Source: Clostridiales bacterium (GTDB lineage: Bacteria; Bacillota; Clostridia; Saccharofermentanales; Saccharofermentanaceae). Taken from it: a DNA stretch of 64,000 nt. Of the stretch, positions 42,244-51,789 are shown piece by piece. Every line of letters starts with the position of its first letter. The first letter of the stretch is position 1. The DNA lies in the NCBI GenBank assembly GCA_017551865.1, contig JAFZKB010000020.1, forward strand, positions 1-64,000. Reading direction: 5' to 3'. The notes beneath the pieces were generated by a model, which saw only the letters and a list, made by a program, of their open reading frames with translations, was not told where the DNA came from and did no database searches. The translations under genes were made by a program, and so were the position numbers.

Positions 42244-44400
42244 ATGAAAAGATTATTAGCAATCTCGCTTTCGATCTCCATGATCATCGGCTCTTTTGCA
42301 GTAACCATAGCTGCTGACGACACCGGTGTATCTGGTCAGGGCGAACCAAATGAGACATCTGAAGGTTTTTTCGAAGACAACGACAGAATTTTCAGCGATG
42401 TTTCCCCGAAGACCGAAAAAGCCGATGAGATAACAGATGACAAGGAATCAGACACAAATTCGGGTGTTGCGAATTCCTTCGACATTCAGGGCGGTGTATT
42501 AAAAAAATACACAGGCACTGGAGGCGCTGTTACAATTCCGAATACTGTAGTGGAAATTGGTTATGAAGCATTCAAAAACCAGGGCGGAGTTACTTCCGTC
42601 ACAATTCCTTCTTCTGTAAAAACGATCGGATACCGGGCCTTTTCCAACTGCTACGGTATTACTAATGTAGTTTTTAATTCTGGTCTTGTTACTATTGGCG
42701 AGTCCGCATTTAGAGATTGTACCGGACTTAAGAAGATTTCCATCCCAAACACAGTTACTTCGATTTATGAAAGTGCATTTAACGGCTGCACCGGTGCAAC
42801 GTCGCTTTCATTGGGAACAGGTGTTACAAATGTCGGACCTAACGCTTTTAAGGGAATGTCTGCCATTAAGTCCGTTACGATTCCGGACAGTACCACTAGT
42901 CTCGGCTACGGCGCTTTTTCCGGCTGTTCCATCCTGGCAACAGTAAAAATCGGAAAAGGTCTTACTTCTATCGAAAACAGCACATTCTATAATTGTAAGA
43001 GCATAACTTCTCTTACTCTCGGAAGCAGCATTACATCTATTGGATATGAATCCTTCCGCTATTGTTCAAGCCTTACTTCAGTCAAGTTCCCTAACACATT
43101 AACTAAGATTGGAGAAAACGCTTTCAGAAATTGTACGAGTATTTCTTCTCTTGAGATGCCATCTTCAATTAGAACTATTGGCGAAAGTGCGTTCAGATCT
43201 TGTACTTCTTTGACGAGTTTAAATCTCGGGAATGGTATCAACACGATCGAAGAATATGCTTTTGATGACTGTACATCTCTTTCTTCTATCAGTTGGGGCA
43301 ACTCATTACAATCAATTGGTTACTATGCATTCCGAGATTCAGCAATTACTACTTTGTCTATTCCGGATTCGGTGACATCCATCGAGTATGATGCATTCTA
43401 TAACTGTGATTCGTTAAAAACAGTAACGATAGGAAAAGGTCTCACCTCAATTCCTTCCGCATGTTTCGAGACTTGCGAATCTCTTACGACTGTTACTATA
43501 AACGGAACGATCACCGCAATAAGTTCCAGTGCATTCCGAAATTGTTCAAGTCTTGTAAAAATCAACATTCCTGACTCTGTAACAAAGTTAGGTGAAAAAT
43601 GTTTTGAAAACTGCAAATCCCTGAAAGCGCTCAGAGTTGGAAACGGAGTCACTTTTATTGATGATTATGCTTTCAGATACTGCACCTCACTGACTGTGCT
43701 TTATCTCCCCTATTATCTTTCAAAATGGGGATATAATCCATTTTATGACGATGATGCTTTGACCCTTTATGTTTACGCAGGATCTCAGGCGATTTCATGC
43801 GCACAGGAAATGGGCGTGAATTACAAAGTTCTTCAGTTTAAGCCGAATGCGGTTACAGGACTTCGTGCTGTCGCGGCAGGCAAAGGCAAAGTACGTCTTT
43901 CCTGGAATGATTCGGCCGGTGCAGAAGGTTATCTTGTCTATGCTCAGAAAAATGGTAAGTATGGTTATGTCGGCATGACGACTCAGGGAGTTACTTTCCT
44001 TGATTCCAAGGCACTGACAGAAAACTACAATTACTACTGGGTATTCCCGTATGTAACCGATGACAATGGCAAAATGATCGTTGGTGCAACTCCGGAAAAA
44101 TACGTATTTGCTAAAGGTATCTGTCCTGCAGTTACCAATTTGAAGGCGGTTTCCATGAGCGGAAGCGTATATCTTTCCTGGTCCGCATCTTCTGGCGCGG
44201 ATGGGTATCTGATCTACGGAATTCCGAATGGTACAGGTAAATATCAGTATCTTGGTATGACATCAGGCAAAGCATATCGCGACACCAAAGCATCCAAGAC
44301 GCAATACAGTTTCTACTGGGTCTTCCCTTACTTCAAAAATGCAAGTGGAAAGATGATTGTTGGTCTCACCGGCAAGTATGTATTCGGCAAGGCAAAGTGA
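42244..44400 (+). CDS. Secreted BspA-like leucine-rich repeat protein with two FN3-like modules
   Basis: 718 residues. A signal peptide covers 1-26 (ISLSISMIIGSFAVTIAADD), followed by an acidic spacer to about 80. Then about 18 leucine-rich repeats of the BspA/Treponema type (LRR_5) run to about 535, each near 23 residues with the pattern I-x-x-x-A-F-x-x-C-x-x-L-x-x-V-x-I-P. Two C-terminal fibronectin-like modules (about 540-718) have GYLVYAQKNGKYGYVGMTT, YYWVFPY and GKMIVG. BspA-type LRRs in other bacteria bind host or plant surface molecules, but the ligand here is unknown. No sortase motif or membrane anchor is visible at the C terminus. Shares the tail modules with the divergent protease. 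Confidence 0.9.
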   Translation: MKRLLAISLSISMIIGSFAVTIAADDTGVSGQGEPNETSEGFFEDNDRIFSDVSPKTEKADEITDDKESDTNSGVANSFDIQGGVLKKYTGTGGAVTIPNTVVEIGYEAFKNQGGVTSVTIPSSVKTIGYRAFSNCYGITNVVFNSGLVTIGESAFRDCTGLKKISIPNTVTSIYESAFNGCTGATSLSLGTGVTNVGPNAFKGMSAIKSVTIPDSTTSLGYGAFSGCSILATVKIGKGLTSIENSTFYNCKSITSLTLGSSITSIGYESFRYCSSLTSVKFPNTLTKIGENAFRNCTSISSLEMPSSIRTIGESAFRSCTSLTSLNLGNGINTIEEYAFDDCTSLSSISWGNSLQSIGYYAFRDSAITTLSIPDSVTSIEYDAFYNCDSLKTVTIGKGLTSIPSACFETCESLTTVTINGTITAISSSAFRNCSSLVKINIPDSVTKLGEKCFENCKSLKALRVGNGVTFIDDYAFRYCTSLTVLYLPYYLSKWGYNPFYDDDALTLYVYAGSQAISCAQEMGVNYKVLQFKPNAVTGLRAVAAGKGKVRLSWNDSAGAEGYLVYAQKNGKYGYVGMTTQGVTFLDSKALTENYNYYWVFPYVTDDNGKMIVGATPEKYVFAKGICPAVTNLKAVSMSGSVYLSWSASSGADGYLIYGIPNGTGKYQYLGMTSGKAYRDTKASKTQYSFYWVFPYFKNASGKMIVGLTGKYVFGKAK

Positions 44401-44422
44401 TCTTATCAACTCAAAAACAATG

Positions 44423-44455
44423 AAAAAGGCGGTCTTAAAGGCCGCCTTTTTTATA
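44423..44455 (+). terminator. Terminator after the LRR gene, possibly bidirectional
   Basis: AAAAAGGCGG and CCGCCTTTTTT arms around a short loop, with T on the plus strand and T (from the A run) on the minus strand. It sits between the convergent LRR and flippase genes, so it may serve both. Confidence 0.88.
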
Positions 44456-44464
44456 TTGCATTTA

Positions 44465-45784
44465 TTAATTCCGTTCTGATTTTTGCTTATTTTTAAGCTT
44501 AATGACTCCAATCACGAAAAGAATAAGGAATGCCAGACTTAAGAATGCCATAAGAGATGTATAAAGAATCGATGCTCCGCGGATACCGTATTCTTTAACC
44601 ACTCGATTGGAAAGGAAGAAGGCAGCAAGCGCTACGACCAGATAACCCCAGAAAAGGGATTTCTGGAAACGGATAATGGTGATCGATGCATTTAAAAGAC
44701 CAGTGAGTCCTAAGAAGCCGCCACCGAGAAGAAGGATAAGAAGCTCCCACTTATATGGAGCAAGATCTGTCGCATACAGTGCGGAAAGAACAGGGATTCC
44801 AATGAGATAAGCGCCGACTATGCAGCAAAGTGTTAATCCGAATACGATTCCGATCTGACGGACCACCCTTTTTACAAACTTTCCGGTCTCGCCGTTCTGC
44901 CACAGTTTTGTCATGCCAACTATCTGCGGGTTGAAAATGAAGTTGTTCAAAAGACCGACAACGAAAACAGGCATGGCGATAAAACCGTAGCTTGCCTGCT
45001 CGGCATCCGTCATAACAGCGTCGATCGCATACTTCGGAGCATTTCCGATATAGAAAGAAAGGAAAGCGCCGATAAACAGCGGGAAACACTTCCAAAGAAG
45101 TGACTTGATATTGCTCATGGAATGCTTCGTGATATGTACGTTGACCTCTTTATACGAGATCGCTGTCAAATACAACCACAGAATCGTATTGGTGATCACG
45201 GTGATGATCAGGGCCCAGAGCATATTTCTCAAGATGATGATGAAAGCGCCGAATACAACGACCATGAAGAATGCGCGGATAAAGACGATACGCCCGCCGA
45301 CATCCAGTCGACCATGATTCTGGTACTGACCGCCGTAAAGATCCTCGAAACAGTCGATGATCTTAAAGATACACATAAAGACCAGGATCCATGTCTTATA
45401 GGAAGAATAAGAATTCACGAGCGCGGAGTAAACAACAAAGATCAGTGAGGTGATGATCATAGCGCCCGAAGAGATCACACGGGACGTGAAATAGTCACCG
45501 AAGCTATGCTCATGCTTAACATCGGAGACCTGATAATACCGCATGCCGTACTTACCCATATTCAGGAAAAGGTTCGCATTTGCGTATGCAATATTAAAGA
45601 TACCGGAATCGGTATCTCCAAGTGCTCTGTTGATGATGATCAGCAGAAATACGGATTGAAATGCGTTCATCAAACTTCCGGCCATATTCCAGATATAGCC
45701 GTTACGTTCGATGTTCTTGTTATTTAATAAGTGTTTTTTTATGCCTTTATAACTTGTACTACTATCACTCTCGATGGTGCTCAT
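44465..45784 (-). CDS. Wzx-like polysaccharide flippase
   Basis: 439 residues with about twelve membrane segments, of the MATE/Wzx polysaccharide transporter superfamily, which moves lipid-linked oligosaccharide repeat units across the membrane. Hydrophobicity, length and the N-terminal IWNMAGSLMNAFQSVFLLIII-like segment fit; there is no sequence signature for a specific sugar. It overlaps rfbA by 4 bases. A second flippase gene lies at 59136-60551, so the region may serve two polymers. Confidence 0.85.
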   Translation of the reverse strand: MSTIESDSSTSYKGIKKHLLNNKNIERNGYIWNMAGSLMNAFQSVFLLIIINRALGDTDSGIFNIAYANANLFLNMGKYGMRYYQVSDVKHEHSFGDYFTSRVISSGAMIITSLIFVVYSALVNSYSSYKTWILVFMCIFKIIDCFEDLYGGQYQNHGRLDVGGRIVFIRAFFMVVVFGAFIIILRNMLWALIITVITNTILWLYLTAISYKEVNVHITKHSMSNIKSLLWKCFPLFIGAFLSFYIGNAPKYAIDAVMTDAEQASYGFIAMPVFVVGLLNNFIFNPQIVGMTKLWQNGETGKFVKRVVRQIGIVFGLTLCCIVGAYLIGIPVLSALYATDLAPYKWELLILLLGGGFLGLTGLLNASITIIRFQKSLFWGYLVVALAAFFLSNRVVKEYGIRGASILYTSLMAFLSLAFLILFVIGVIKLKNKQKSERN

Positions 45785-46677
45785 TGCTCGCCAATCTCTT
45801 CTCTCTTATCTTTCAGCAGCGACAAAAGGTAAATGCCGTACTGGGATTTTTGGAGCTTTGTACCAAGCTCACGGAGTTGATCACTGGTAATGAACCCACG
45901 TCTCCAGGCGATCTCCTCGATACAGGAAACATAGAAACCCTGAAGTTCCTGCATGGTCTTAACGAAACCGCTGGCTCGATAAAGGCCCTTCGGCGTTCCT
46001 GTATCAAACCAGGAAACACCACGACCGAGTGTCGAAACATGAAGAGTATTTCTCTTTAAGTATTCGCTGTTGATCGTAGAGATCTCAAGTTCACCGCGCT
46101 TAGAGGGTTCCGCGTTTTTTGCATATTCGATGACCTTATTGTCGTAGAAATAAAGACCCGGAACAATGTAATGGGACTTCGGCTTCTTCGGTTTTTCTTC
46201 AATGGAAATAACCTTGTGGTCCTTATCGAATTCAACAACGCCGAAATCACTGGCGTTGCGCATGTAGTAACCAAAGATGGAGGCACCACCGTTTTCGATC
46301 TTCTTCTTTGCTTCGTTGAGGATACCGGAAAGCATAGCACCATAGAACACATTGTCACCAAGAACAAGGCATACACTGTCGTTTCCGATGAATTCTTCTC
46401 CGATAATGAAAGCTTCTGCGAGTCCTCTCGGCTGGTCCTGCACCTTATAGATGATGTTCAGTCCGAGCTGAGAACCATCCCCTAAGAGTTTCTCGTAGAG
46501 CGGAAGGTCCGTAGGAGTGGAAATAATCAGGATGTCTCTAATATCTGCGAGCATTAAGATGGAAAGCGGATAATAAACTAACGGCTTATCGTAGATCGGC
46601 AGTAACTGTTTGCTTACAACGAGTGTTGAAGGATACAAACGAGTTGCGGATCCGCCTGCAAGAATGATACCTTTCAT
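45781..46677 (-). CDS. rfbA: Glucose-1-phosphate thymidylyltransferase
   Basis: Makes dTDP-glucose from dTTP and glucose 1-phosphate. 298 residues with the nucleotide-binding start MKGIILAGGSATRLYPST, the QLLPIYDKPLVYYPLSILM block, LGDNVFYG and VEFDKDHKVISIEEKPKKPKS. Start at ATG 46677 with GAGGGG 4 bases upstream; the frame is open to GTG 46689. Provides substrate for RfbB encoded at 33.5-34.6 kb. Confidence 0.96.
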   Translation of the reverse strand: MKGIILAGGSATRLYPSTLVVSKQLLPIYDKPLVYYPLSILMLADIRDILIISTPTDLPLYEKLLGDGSQLGLNIIYKVQDQPRGLAEAFIIGEEFIGNDSVCLVLGDNVFYGAMLSGILNEAKKKIENGGASIFGYYMRNASDFGVVEFDKDHKVISIEEKPKKPKSHYIVPGLYFYDNKVIEYAKNAEPSKRGELEISTINSEYLKRNTLHVSTLGRGVSWFDTGTPKGLYRASGFVKTMQELQGFYVSCIEEIAWRRGFITSDQLRELGTKLQKSQYGIYLLSLLKDKREEIGEQ

Positions 46678-46753
46678 ATAACCCCTCACTTAGTATTTTC
46701 TACATACTTTACGCCATTGTATCAATTAAAACTGAAAATGGCAAATCACTATG

Positions 46754-49438
46754 TCAAAACGTTTCTTTCAATTTATAGATCGACACATCCCGATTTCTGT
46801 AAACACATTCCAGCTCCGGGTCTGTGAGCATATAACCATCGCCCGTATAGGCAAAAGCCACCAAATAGGAGATACCGTTCTTCTCCATCAGTTCTCTTCT
46901 GTTCTTACAGAGCGGATCGAAAAGAGCCTTGTTAGCGATCAGACGCTTTTCCAGAAGGTCCTGCATCTCCTCTGTTCTCGGCATATAGGCCCAGGCGCCA
47001 AGGAAGACCTGGCGCTCGGAATATGCGGAGACATAATAGTATCTGGCCGAATAGGAACTCGGGAGCGGATGCTCGGTGTCCTGCATCTCCTTATAGTTCT
47101 TGTGACGGTTCGTCGCGATGATCGTATCTTCCGGCGTATTTTCAGAGATATAATCGAGCGCGCATTTTTCGTAATACGTGAGCCCGTCAGGAACCGGCTG
47201 AGCCTCAAGATTATTATTCTTCATCGCCCGATAAAGGTTCTTCACTCCTCTTCCGCCCTGATATCCCAGGATGCCAAAGGAAGAGACGATACCGATCAGG
47301 GCAAGGATCAAAAGAGCGCCTTTACATACCTTCGGGATCTTATCCTTGTTTTCCAGAAGATATGAAACACCGATCAGATCGATGAAGCAGACTGCACAGA
47401 GGAAGAAATACAGCTGGCTGTTCCCTTCGATTTCAAAGATAAAGAATACGATCAAACCGCAGATTGAAATACCTGTCAGAAGCATTTCGGAAAGAGATAT
47501 CTCTGAAATGTTCTTAAGTTTTTTCCGGATCCAGAGAATAAACGGGATCGATGTCAAAGGACGGCACATAAAGAAAATGAGCGGGATAAAAAGAAGGTAC
47601 ACGATGTATTTGACCGCACCATTAAAATGCAGTTTCCCATCCAGTTTCAGATATACCTGCGTTTTTTTCGCATAAGGATTCAGGCTGAAATGACTGTAGT
47701 CCGAAGAATAGACATACTCATTGCCGGAAACGTTTTCAGTAAACAGCTTTTCGACAGTTGGAATATCGTTGATTCCGACCTGCTCAAAGGACAGCCCGTC
47801 TTTTCCATAGAAAACGCTGATATACGGATATTTTCCATCGGGATCCTGCGTGATACGAAGAAAACAGCTCGCGTTCTCGATACGGAAAATACTCGGTCCC
47901 GGTTCCTTATATTCACCCGCTGCTCCGCCGATGATACCACGGTTATCGATGCTTGTGATCACAAGCGGATCCAGGAAATCCTTTTCAGACATCTCCTGCA
48001 CCTGCAGGCCTTCACCGGTCGCATAGTAGTAGCCGTCCGCGTCCTGACGAATCACCGGGCCTTCGCCAAAGGAATAATCCTCATACACGGCGATATAGTG
48101 ATAGTCCTTGCTGTCGAGGTAATTGATGTAATCCATCAAATGCGTTTCATAGTCATCATCCGTGATCTGATAATACTCTGGCTCCACTTCCGTTGCCGGA
48201 GCTTTGACTTCCGATCTTCTGATGAAATAGTACGAAAAAGCAAAGCCCAGGGAAATACAGATCAACGGCAAAATGACCAGCTTACAGTTTGCCTTGAAGT
48301 TCTTTTGGATCAGAAGGAAAAGAATCGATCCGACCAGCGCTCCGAGAACGCAGATCGTAAAGATGAATTTCGATCCGGAGAGAACGAATGCCATAAGGAT
48401 AAAACTGAAAAGGCTCAAAACTTTCGTCTTCTTCTCTTCATAGGTCTTAACGATAAGATCGACCAGAAGGCATACCACCGGAACCGCCAAATCAATGCCA
48501 TTCGGCTCATGCAGAAGATTCAGAATGCCGTACTCCAAAGAGGCTCTGTTGGCGGCCGCGCTCATCTGGCGGATCGATAGAGGATGAAGTATCGCAGTAC
48601 TTAAGTAACCGACAAAAAGAAGAACGAAGATGTAGATCGTCGACCTCTTCTTATCCCCTTTCAGGAAACGCGTGCCGATACAGTCGAGCGCAAAGATGAG
48701 GAACGGAATAAAGACAAGCGGCGAATAGATAAAAAGCGCATCTGCCGAAGTGCAGCCGGAGAACTTTGCAAGACATGCACGGAAAAGATTGGCAAAATAA
48801 TGGGAATCGAGAGTCTTACCGGCAAACTGGGAATATGCTGCCGGCCAGCCGTGCTCAAGAGACGCGGCATTGGAAACGTTCCATATCATGTCGTGATATC
48901 CGGAGGTGACACCTGTACGGTTGGCGTGTATTCCGCTCAGAAGAGTCGTCGCGCCAAAAGTGATCACGATAGTCATCAGAAGAACAAATGCCAGTCCGAA
49001 ACGGATCTTTGTGTTCTCCTTTGTGAGCCGCTTCTTCCAGATGTCCAGTACCAGGAAAAGGATCGAAGGTATGCAGAGGATCGGCCCGCCGAGAAAGATC
49101 AGGAAGAAATGTCCGATCCTCGGGATAAGGAACACAACATCCAGGAAATAGAATACGATCGTAAACGCGATACCGAAAAAGAGCGAGTAGGCATATAAAG
49201 CACTCGAAGAAGATCGGTCGGTCACCTTTCGAGCAAGAAGATAACCCGGAAGGAGCAGACAGAACAGATAAAAGCCGAGGAATCGCATAAACTCAAAAGG
49301 TTCGATCTTCATGACGAACAGCGATCCGGCAAAAAAGACAGTGGTTAAGGTCAGAATAAAAAGCAGGATCAGTGTTCTGTGTCTTTTAAGGAACCCCACA
49401 AAACCACCCTTAGTTTTTTGCTGATTCAAATCTTCCAT
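46754..49438 (-). CDS. Large multi-spanning membrane protein, unknown (possible GT-C glycosyltransferase)
   Basis: 894 residues. About ten or more hydrophobic helices lie before residue ~400. A large extracytoplasmic-looking domain (about 410-600, with DDDYETHLMDYINYLDSKDYH and later KKTQVYLKLDGK) follows, then further helices (about 605-740) and a soluble C-terminal region (TPEDTIIATNRH, YYVSAYSERQVFLGAWAY). The C-terminal part, with a conserved-looking TNRH and SYSARYYY stretch, resembles that of some membrane glycosyltransferases acting on lipid-linked sugars. I cannot name a family. AAGGGG precedes the ATG; a sigma-A-like promoter is upstream. Confidence 0.75.
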   Translation of the reverse strand: MEDLNQQKTKGGFVGFLKRHRTLILLFILTLTTVFFAGSLFVMKIEPFEFMRFLGFYLFCLLLPGYLLARKVTDRSSSSALYAYSLFFGIAFTIVFYFLDVVFLIPRIGHFFLIFLGGPILCIPSILFLVLDIWKKRLTKENTKIRFGLAFVLLMTIVITFGATTLLSGIHANRTGVTSGYHDMIWNVSNAASLEHGWPAAYSQFAGKTLDSHYFANLFRACLAKFSGCTSADALFIYSPLVFIPFLIFALDCIGTRFLKGDKKRSTIYIFVLLFVGYLSTAILHPLSIRQMSAAANRASLEYGILNLLHEPNGIDLAVPVVCLLVDLIVKTYEEKKTKVLSLFSFILMAFVLSGSKFIFTICVLGALVGSILFLLIQKNFKANCKLVILPLICISLGFAFSYYFIRRSEVKAPATEVEPEYYQITDDDYETHLMDYINYLDSKDYHYIAVYEDYSFGEGPVIRQDADGYYYATGEGLQVQEMSEKDFLDPLVITSIDNRGIIGGAAGEYKEPGPSIFRIENASCFLRITQDPDGKYPYISVFYGKDGLSFEQVGINDIPTVEKLFTENVSGNEYVYSSDYSHFSLNPYAKKTQVYLKLDGKLHFNGAVKYIVYLLFIPLIFFMCRPLTSIPFILWIRKKLKNISEISLSEMLLTGISICGLIVFFIFEIEGNSQLYFFLCAVCFIDLIGVSYLLENKDKIPKVCKGALLILALIGIVSSFGILGYQGGRGVKNLYRAMKNNNLEAQPVPDGLTYYEKCALDYISENTPEDTIIATNRHKNYKEMQDTEHPLPSSYSARYYYVSAYSERQVFLGAWAYMPRTEEMQDLLEKRLIANKALFDPLCKNRRELMEKNGISYLVAFAYTGDGYMLTDPELECVYRNRDVSIYKLKETF

Positions 49439-49484
49439 TGTTTCCCCTTAATTCACCTGTTATAGGTCTTTCATGTTCAACGAG

Positions 49485-49513
49485 AGTTTACCCCAAAACG
49501 CTCAAAAACTCAA
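49485..49513 (-). promoter_or_regulatory. Candidate promoter for the 46.8-49.4 kb gene and rfbA-wzx
   Basis: On the minus strand, TTGAGT (49508-49513) and TAAACT (49485-49490) are 17 bases apart, about 45 bases ahead of the start codon. Confidence 0.5.
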
Positions 49514-49526
49514 CAAATTCTGATTC

Positions 49527-49554
49527 TTGACGCTTGACGATTTAATAGTATAAT
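49527..49554 (+). promoter_or_regulatory. Promoter of the rffA-like aminotransferase gene
   Basis: TTGACG (49527-49532) and a perfect TATAAT (49549-49554) are separated by 16 bases, about 50 bases ahead of ATG 49607. The strong promoter shows this plus-strand gene is expressed on its own. Confidence 0.75.
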
Positions 49555-49606
49555 GTTGTAAATACGTAAAAGTACGAAAAAAATGAGAAAATAGGAAAAC
49601 ACATTT

Positions 49607-50752
49607 ATGGAAACGATTTACTTTAATGTCCCTCCCTTTACAGGTAATGAATTGAAATACGTGGAAGAGGCGATCAACAGCCACCACATCTGTGGAGATA
49701 ACCAGTTCTGCAAAAAGTGCAGCGAATGGCTCGAAAAGGATACCGGCGCTGCCAGAGTCCTTCTCACAACATCCGGTTCTCATGCACTCGACATGGCCGC
49801 TCAGCTCTGCGAACTAAAGCCGGGAGACGAAGTCATCCTTCCTTCCTATACTTTCTCCTCTACTGCAAATGCATTCGCTCTCGTTGGCGCAACACTCGTT
49901 TTCGTCGACATCCTTCCGGACACTATGAATATCGACCCGGATGCGATCGAAAGAGCGATCACTGATAAGACAAAAGTTATCTGTGCCGTTCACTATGCCG
50001 GCGTCGGATGTGATATGGAGCGTATCTGCAAGATCGCAGAAGAGCATAACCTGATCCTCGTTGAGGATGCTGCACATGCAGTACTTGCCGACTATAACGG
50101 AAAAAGACTCGGTACATACGGCCGCTTCGGCTGCTACAGCTTCCATGAAACGAAGAACTACAGCATGGGCGAAGGCGGAGCGATCCTCCTTAACAACCCG
50201 GAAGATATCGAAAAAGCAGAGATCCTTCGCGAAAAGGGTACAGACAGATCCCGTTTCCTCTTAGGTCTCGTAGATAAGTACACATGGCGTGACAAGGGTT
50301 CTTCCTACGTTCCGAGTGACATGAACGCCGCATACCTCTGGGCACAGCTTCAGATGGCGCATGAGATCAATAACGACAGACTCAGATCCTGGGCCCGTTA
50401 CTATGAACTTCTTACGCCTCTTAAGGAAAAGGGATATCTCGAACTTCCCTACATTCCGGAAAACTCCAAGCACAATGCGCATATGTTCTACATCAAGGTA
50501 GATAACATTGACGTTCGCACGAAGCTTTCTTCTTTCCTTTCCGATAGAGAAGTAAAAACAGCTTTCCACTACGTGCCTCTGCACTCGGCTCCGGCGGGTC
50601 TTAAGTACGGAAGATTCGACAGCGAAGATAAAGTTACGACCAAAGAGAGTGAAAGACTCCTTCGTCTTCCGATGTACTATGGTCTGAAGGACGAAGATGT
50701 CATTCGAGTATGCGACGGCATCAAAGCTTTCTTCGAAGGAGAAAACAAGTAA
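49607..50752 (+). CDS. rffA: dTDP-4-amino-4,6-dideoxy-sugar transaminase (RffA/WecE type)
   Basis: A PLP aminotransferase of the DegT/DnrJ/EryC1/StrS family, 381 residues, closest in motifs to WecE/RffA, which converts dTDP-4-keto-6-deoxyglucose to dTDP-4-amino-4,6-dideoxygalactose. Visible are the N-terminal FNVPPFTGNELKYVEEAI, LTTSGSHALDMAA, EDAAHA and YSFHETKNYSMGEGG, with the PLP lysine in HETK. The WecE-type motif favours a C4 axial amine (Fuc4N), but Qui4N cannot be excluded. It is the only plus-strand gene of segment B/C and is convergent with legI. Confidence 0.88.
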   Translation: METIYFNVPPFTGNELKYVEEAINSHHICGDNQFCKKCSEWLEKDTGAARVLLTTSGSHALDMAAQLCELKPGDEVILPSYTFSSTANAFALVGATLVFVDILPDTMNIDPDAIERAITDKTKVICAVHYAGVGCDMERICKIAEEHNLILVEDAAHAVLADYNGKRLGTYGRFGCYSFHETKNYSMGEGGAILLNNPEDIEKAEILREKGTDRSRFLLGLVDKYTWRDKGSSYVPSDMNAAYLWAQLQMAHEINNDRLRSWARYYELLTPLKEKGYLELPYIPENSKHNAHMFYIKVDNIDVRTKLSSFLSDREVKTAFHYVPLHSAPAGLKYGRFDSEDKVTTKESERLLRLPMYYGLKDEDVIRVCDGIKAFFEGENK

Positions 50753-50759
50753 GAAAAAG

Positions 50760-50774
50760 GAGATCTTAGATCTC
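50760..50774. repeat. Perfect 15-bp palindrome between convergent genes
   Basis: GAGATCTTAGATCTC, a 7-bp inverted repeat about one central T, lies between the rffA stop and the legI stop and includes the legI stop codon. It may be part of a small bidirectional terminator, though no long T run follows. Confidence 0.5.
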
Positions 50775-51767
50775 GATCCCCTCATCTTCTTTATATTCTC
50801 TTTGGGCTTTCTTCCCGATCACCTGATCCCAGTTTCTCGAAAGCTCACCGACATCGTTTCTTTTCACACATAGATTATCATTACTGAAAAGCTCATCCTT
50901 CGCGATGGGCTTTTTTGCTACGATTCTTTTGGTAACAACTGAAGAGATCTTCTTCTCTTCTTCTGTCGGTTCCTTCCTGCCGGTTCCGAGGCAGGACTCC
51001 ACGATTCGGATCCCGTCAACGAGCGATTTGAACTCAGAAGGTTCCGTACTCGCAAGATGATCCGGGCCTTCCATATTTTTATCAAGAGTAAAATGCTTCT
51101 CAATAACCGTTGCACCCATAGCAACGGCAGCGACAGAAACGTCTTTTCCGATCGTATGGTCGGAATACCCGACAGGAAGTCCGAACTCTTCCTTTAACGT
51201 AATCATGGCCTTAAGATTAACGTCCTCATAAGGACACGGATAATTCGTCGTACAGTGAAGGACAGTTATCTCATTCGCCCCGCCATTTTTTAAGGCGTCG
51301 ATCGAAATTCTGACATCTTCAAGAGTACTCATTCCGGTACTTAAAATGACAGGCAGACCGAAACTTCCCATATATCGAAGGAACGAGACATTTCCGATAT
51401 CTCCGGAACCGACCTTGATAAAAGGGATCCCGAGCGAAACAAGAAAATCGAGGCTCTCAGGCTCATCTGCCGTAGATGCAAATGTGATGCCGATTTCATC
51501 GCAGTGCGCTTTAACTTTACGGAAATCGTCATAAGAAAGCTCCAGTTTCTTGAGCATGTCGAACTGGCTTTCATCCACACCGGTATTCTTCTTCTGGTAC
51601 TCGGCCTGACCCACATTTCTGGTGATCAGATTCTCCGTCTTCCAGGTCTGAAACTTGACAACATCCGCACCGCTCTCTTTGGCCTTATCGCAGAGCTTGA
51701 GCGCAAGATCCAGTCTTCCGTTATGATTGACGCCGGCTTCGGCAATGATCAAACATCTGTCTTTCAC
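50766..51767 (-). CDS. legI: Nonulosonic acid synthase (NeuB/LegI family)
   Basis: Condenses phosphoenolpyruvate with a hexose to make a nine-carbon acid. 333 residues: a barrel with IIAEAGVNHNG, VKFQTWKTENLI, KVGSGDIGNVSFL, ILSTGMST, LHCTTNYPCPYEDVNLKAM and GYSDHT motifs, and a C-terminal SAF (antifreeze-like) domain from about 280 (KKISSVVTKRIVAKKPI). The start is GTG 51767 with GGAGG 7 bases upstream. The surrounding legG, legF, ptmE, legC and legB point to legionaminic acid rather than Neu5Ac. Last gene of the operon. Confidence 0.92.
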   Translation of the reverse strand: MKDRCLIIAEAGVNHNGRLDLALKLCDKAKESGADVVKFQTWKTENLITRNVGQAEYQKKNTGVDESQFDMLKKLELSYDDFRKVKAHCDEIGITFASTADEPESLDFLVSLGIPFIKVGSGDIGNVSFLRYMGSFGLPVILSTGMSTLEDVRISIDALKNGGANEITVLHCTTNYPCPYEDVNLKAMITLKEEFGLPVGYSDHTIGKDVSVAAVAMGATVIEKHFTLDKNMEGPDHLASTEPSEFKSLVDGIRIVESCLGTGRKEPTEEEKKISSVVTKRIVAKKPIAKDELFSNDNLCVKRNDVGELSRNWDQVIGKKAQREYKEDEGIEI

Positions 51768-51789
51768 GATTCATCCTCCCGTATCTTCT

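Noticed and set aside
42244..44400. LRR repeats considered as a tandem DNA repeat or CRISPR-like array
   Set aside because: The periodicity is about 69 bases, in frame, with protein-level conservation and divergent DNA, which fits coding leucine-rich repeats.
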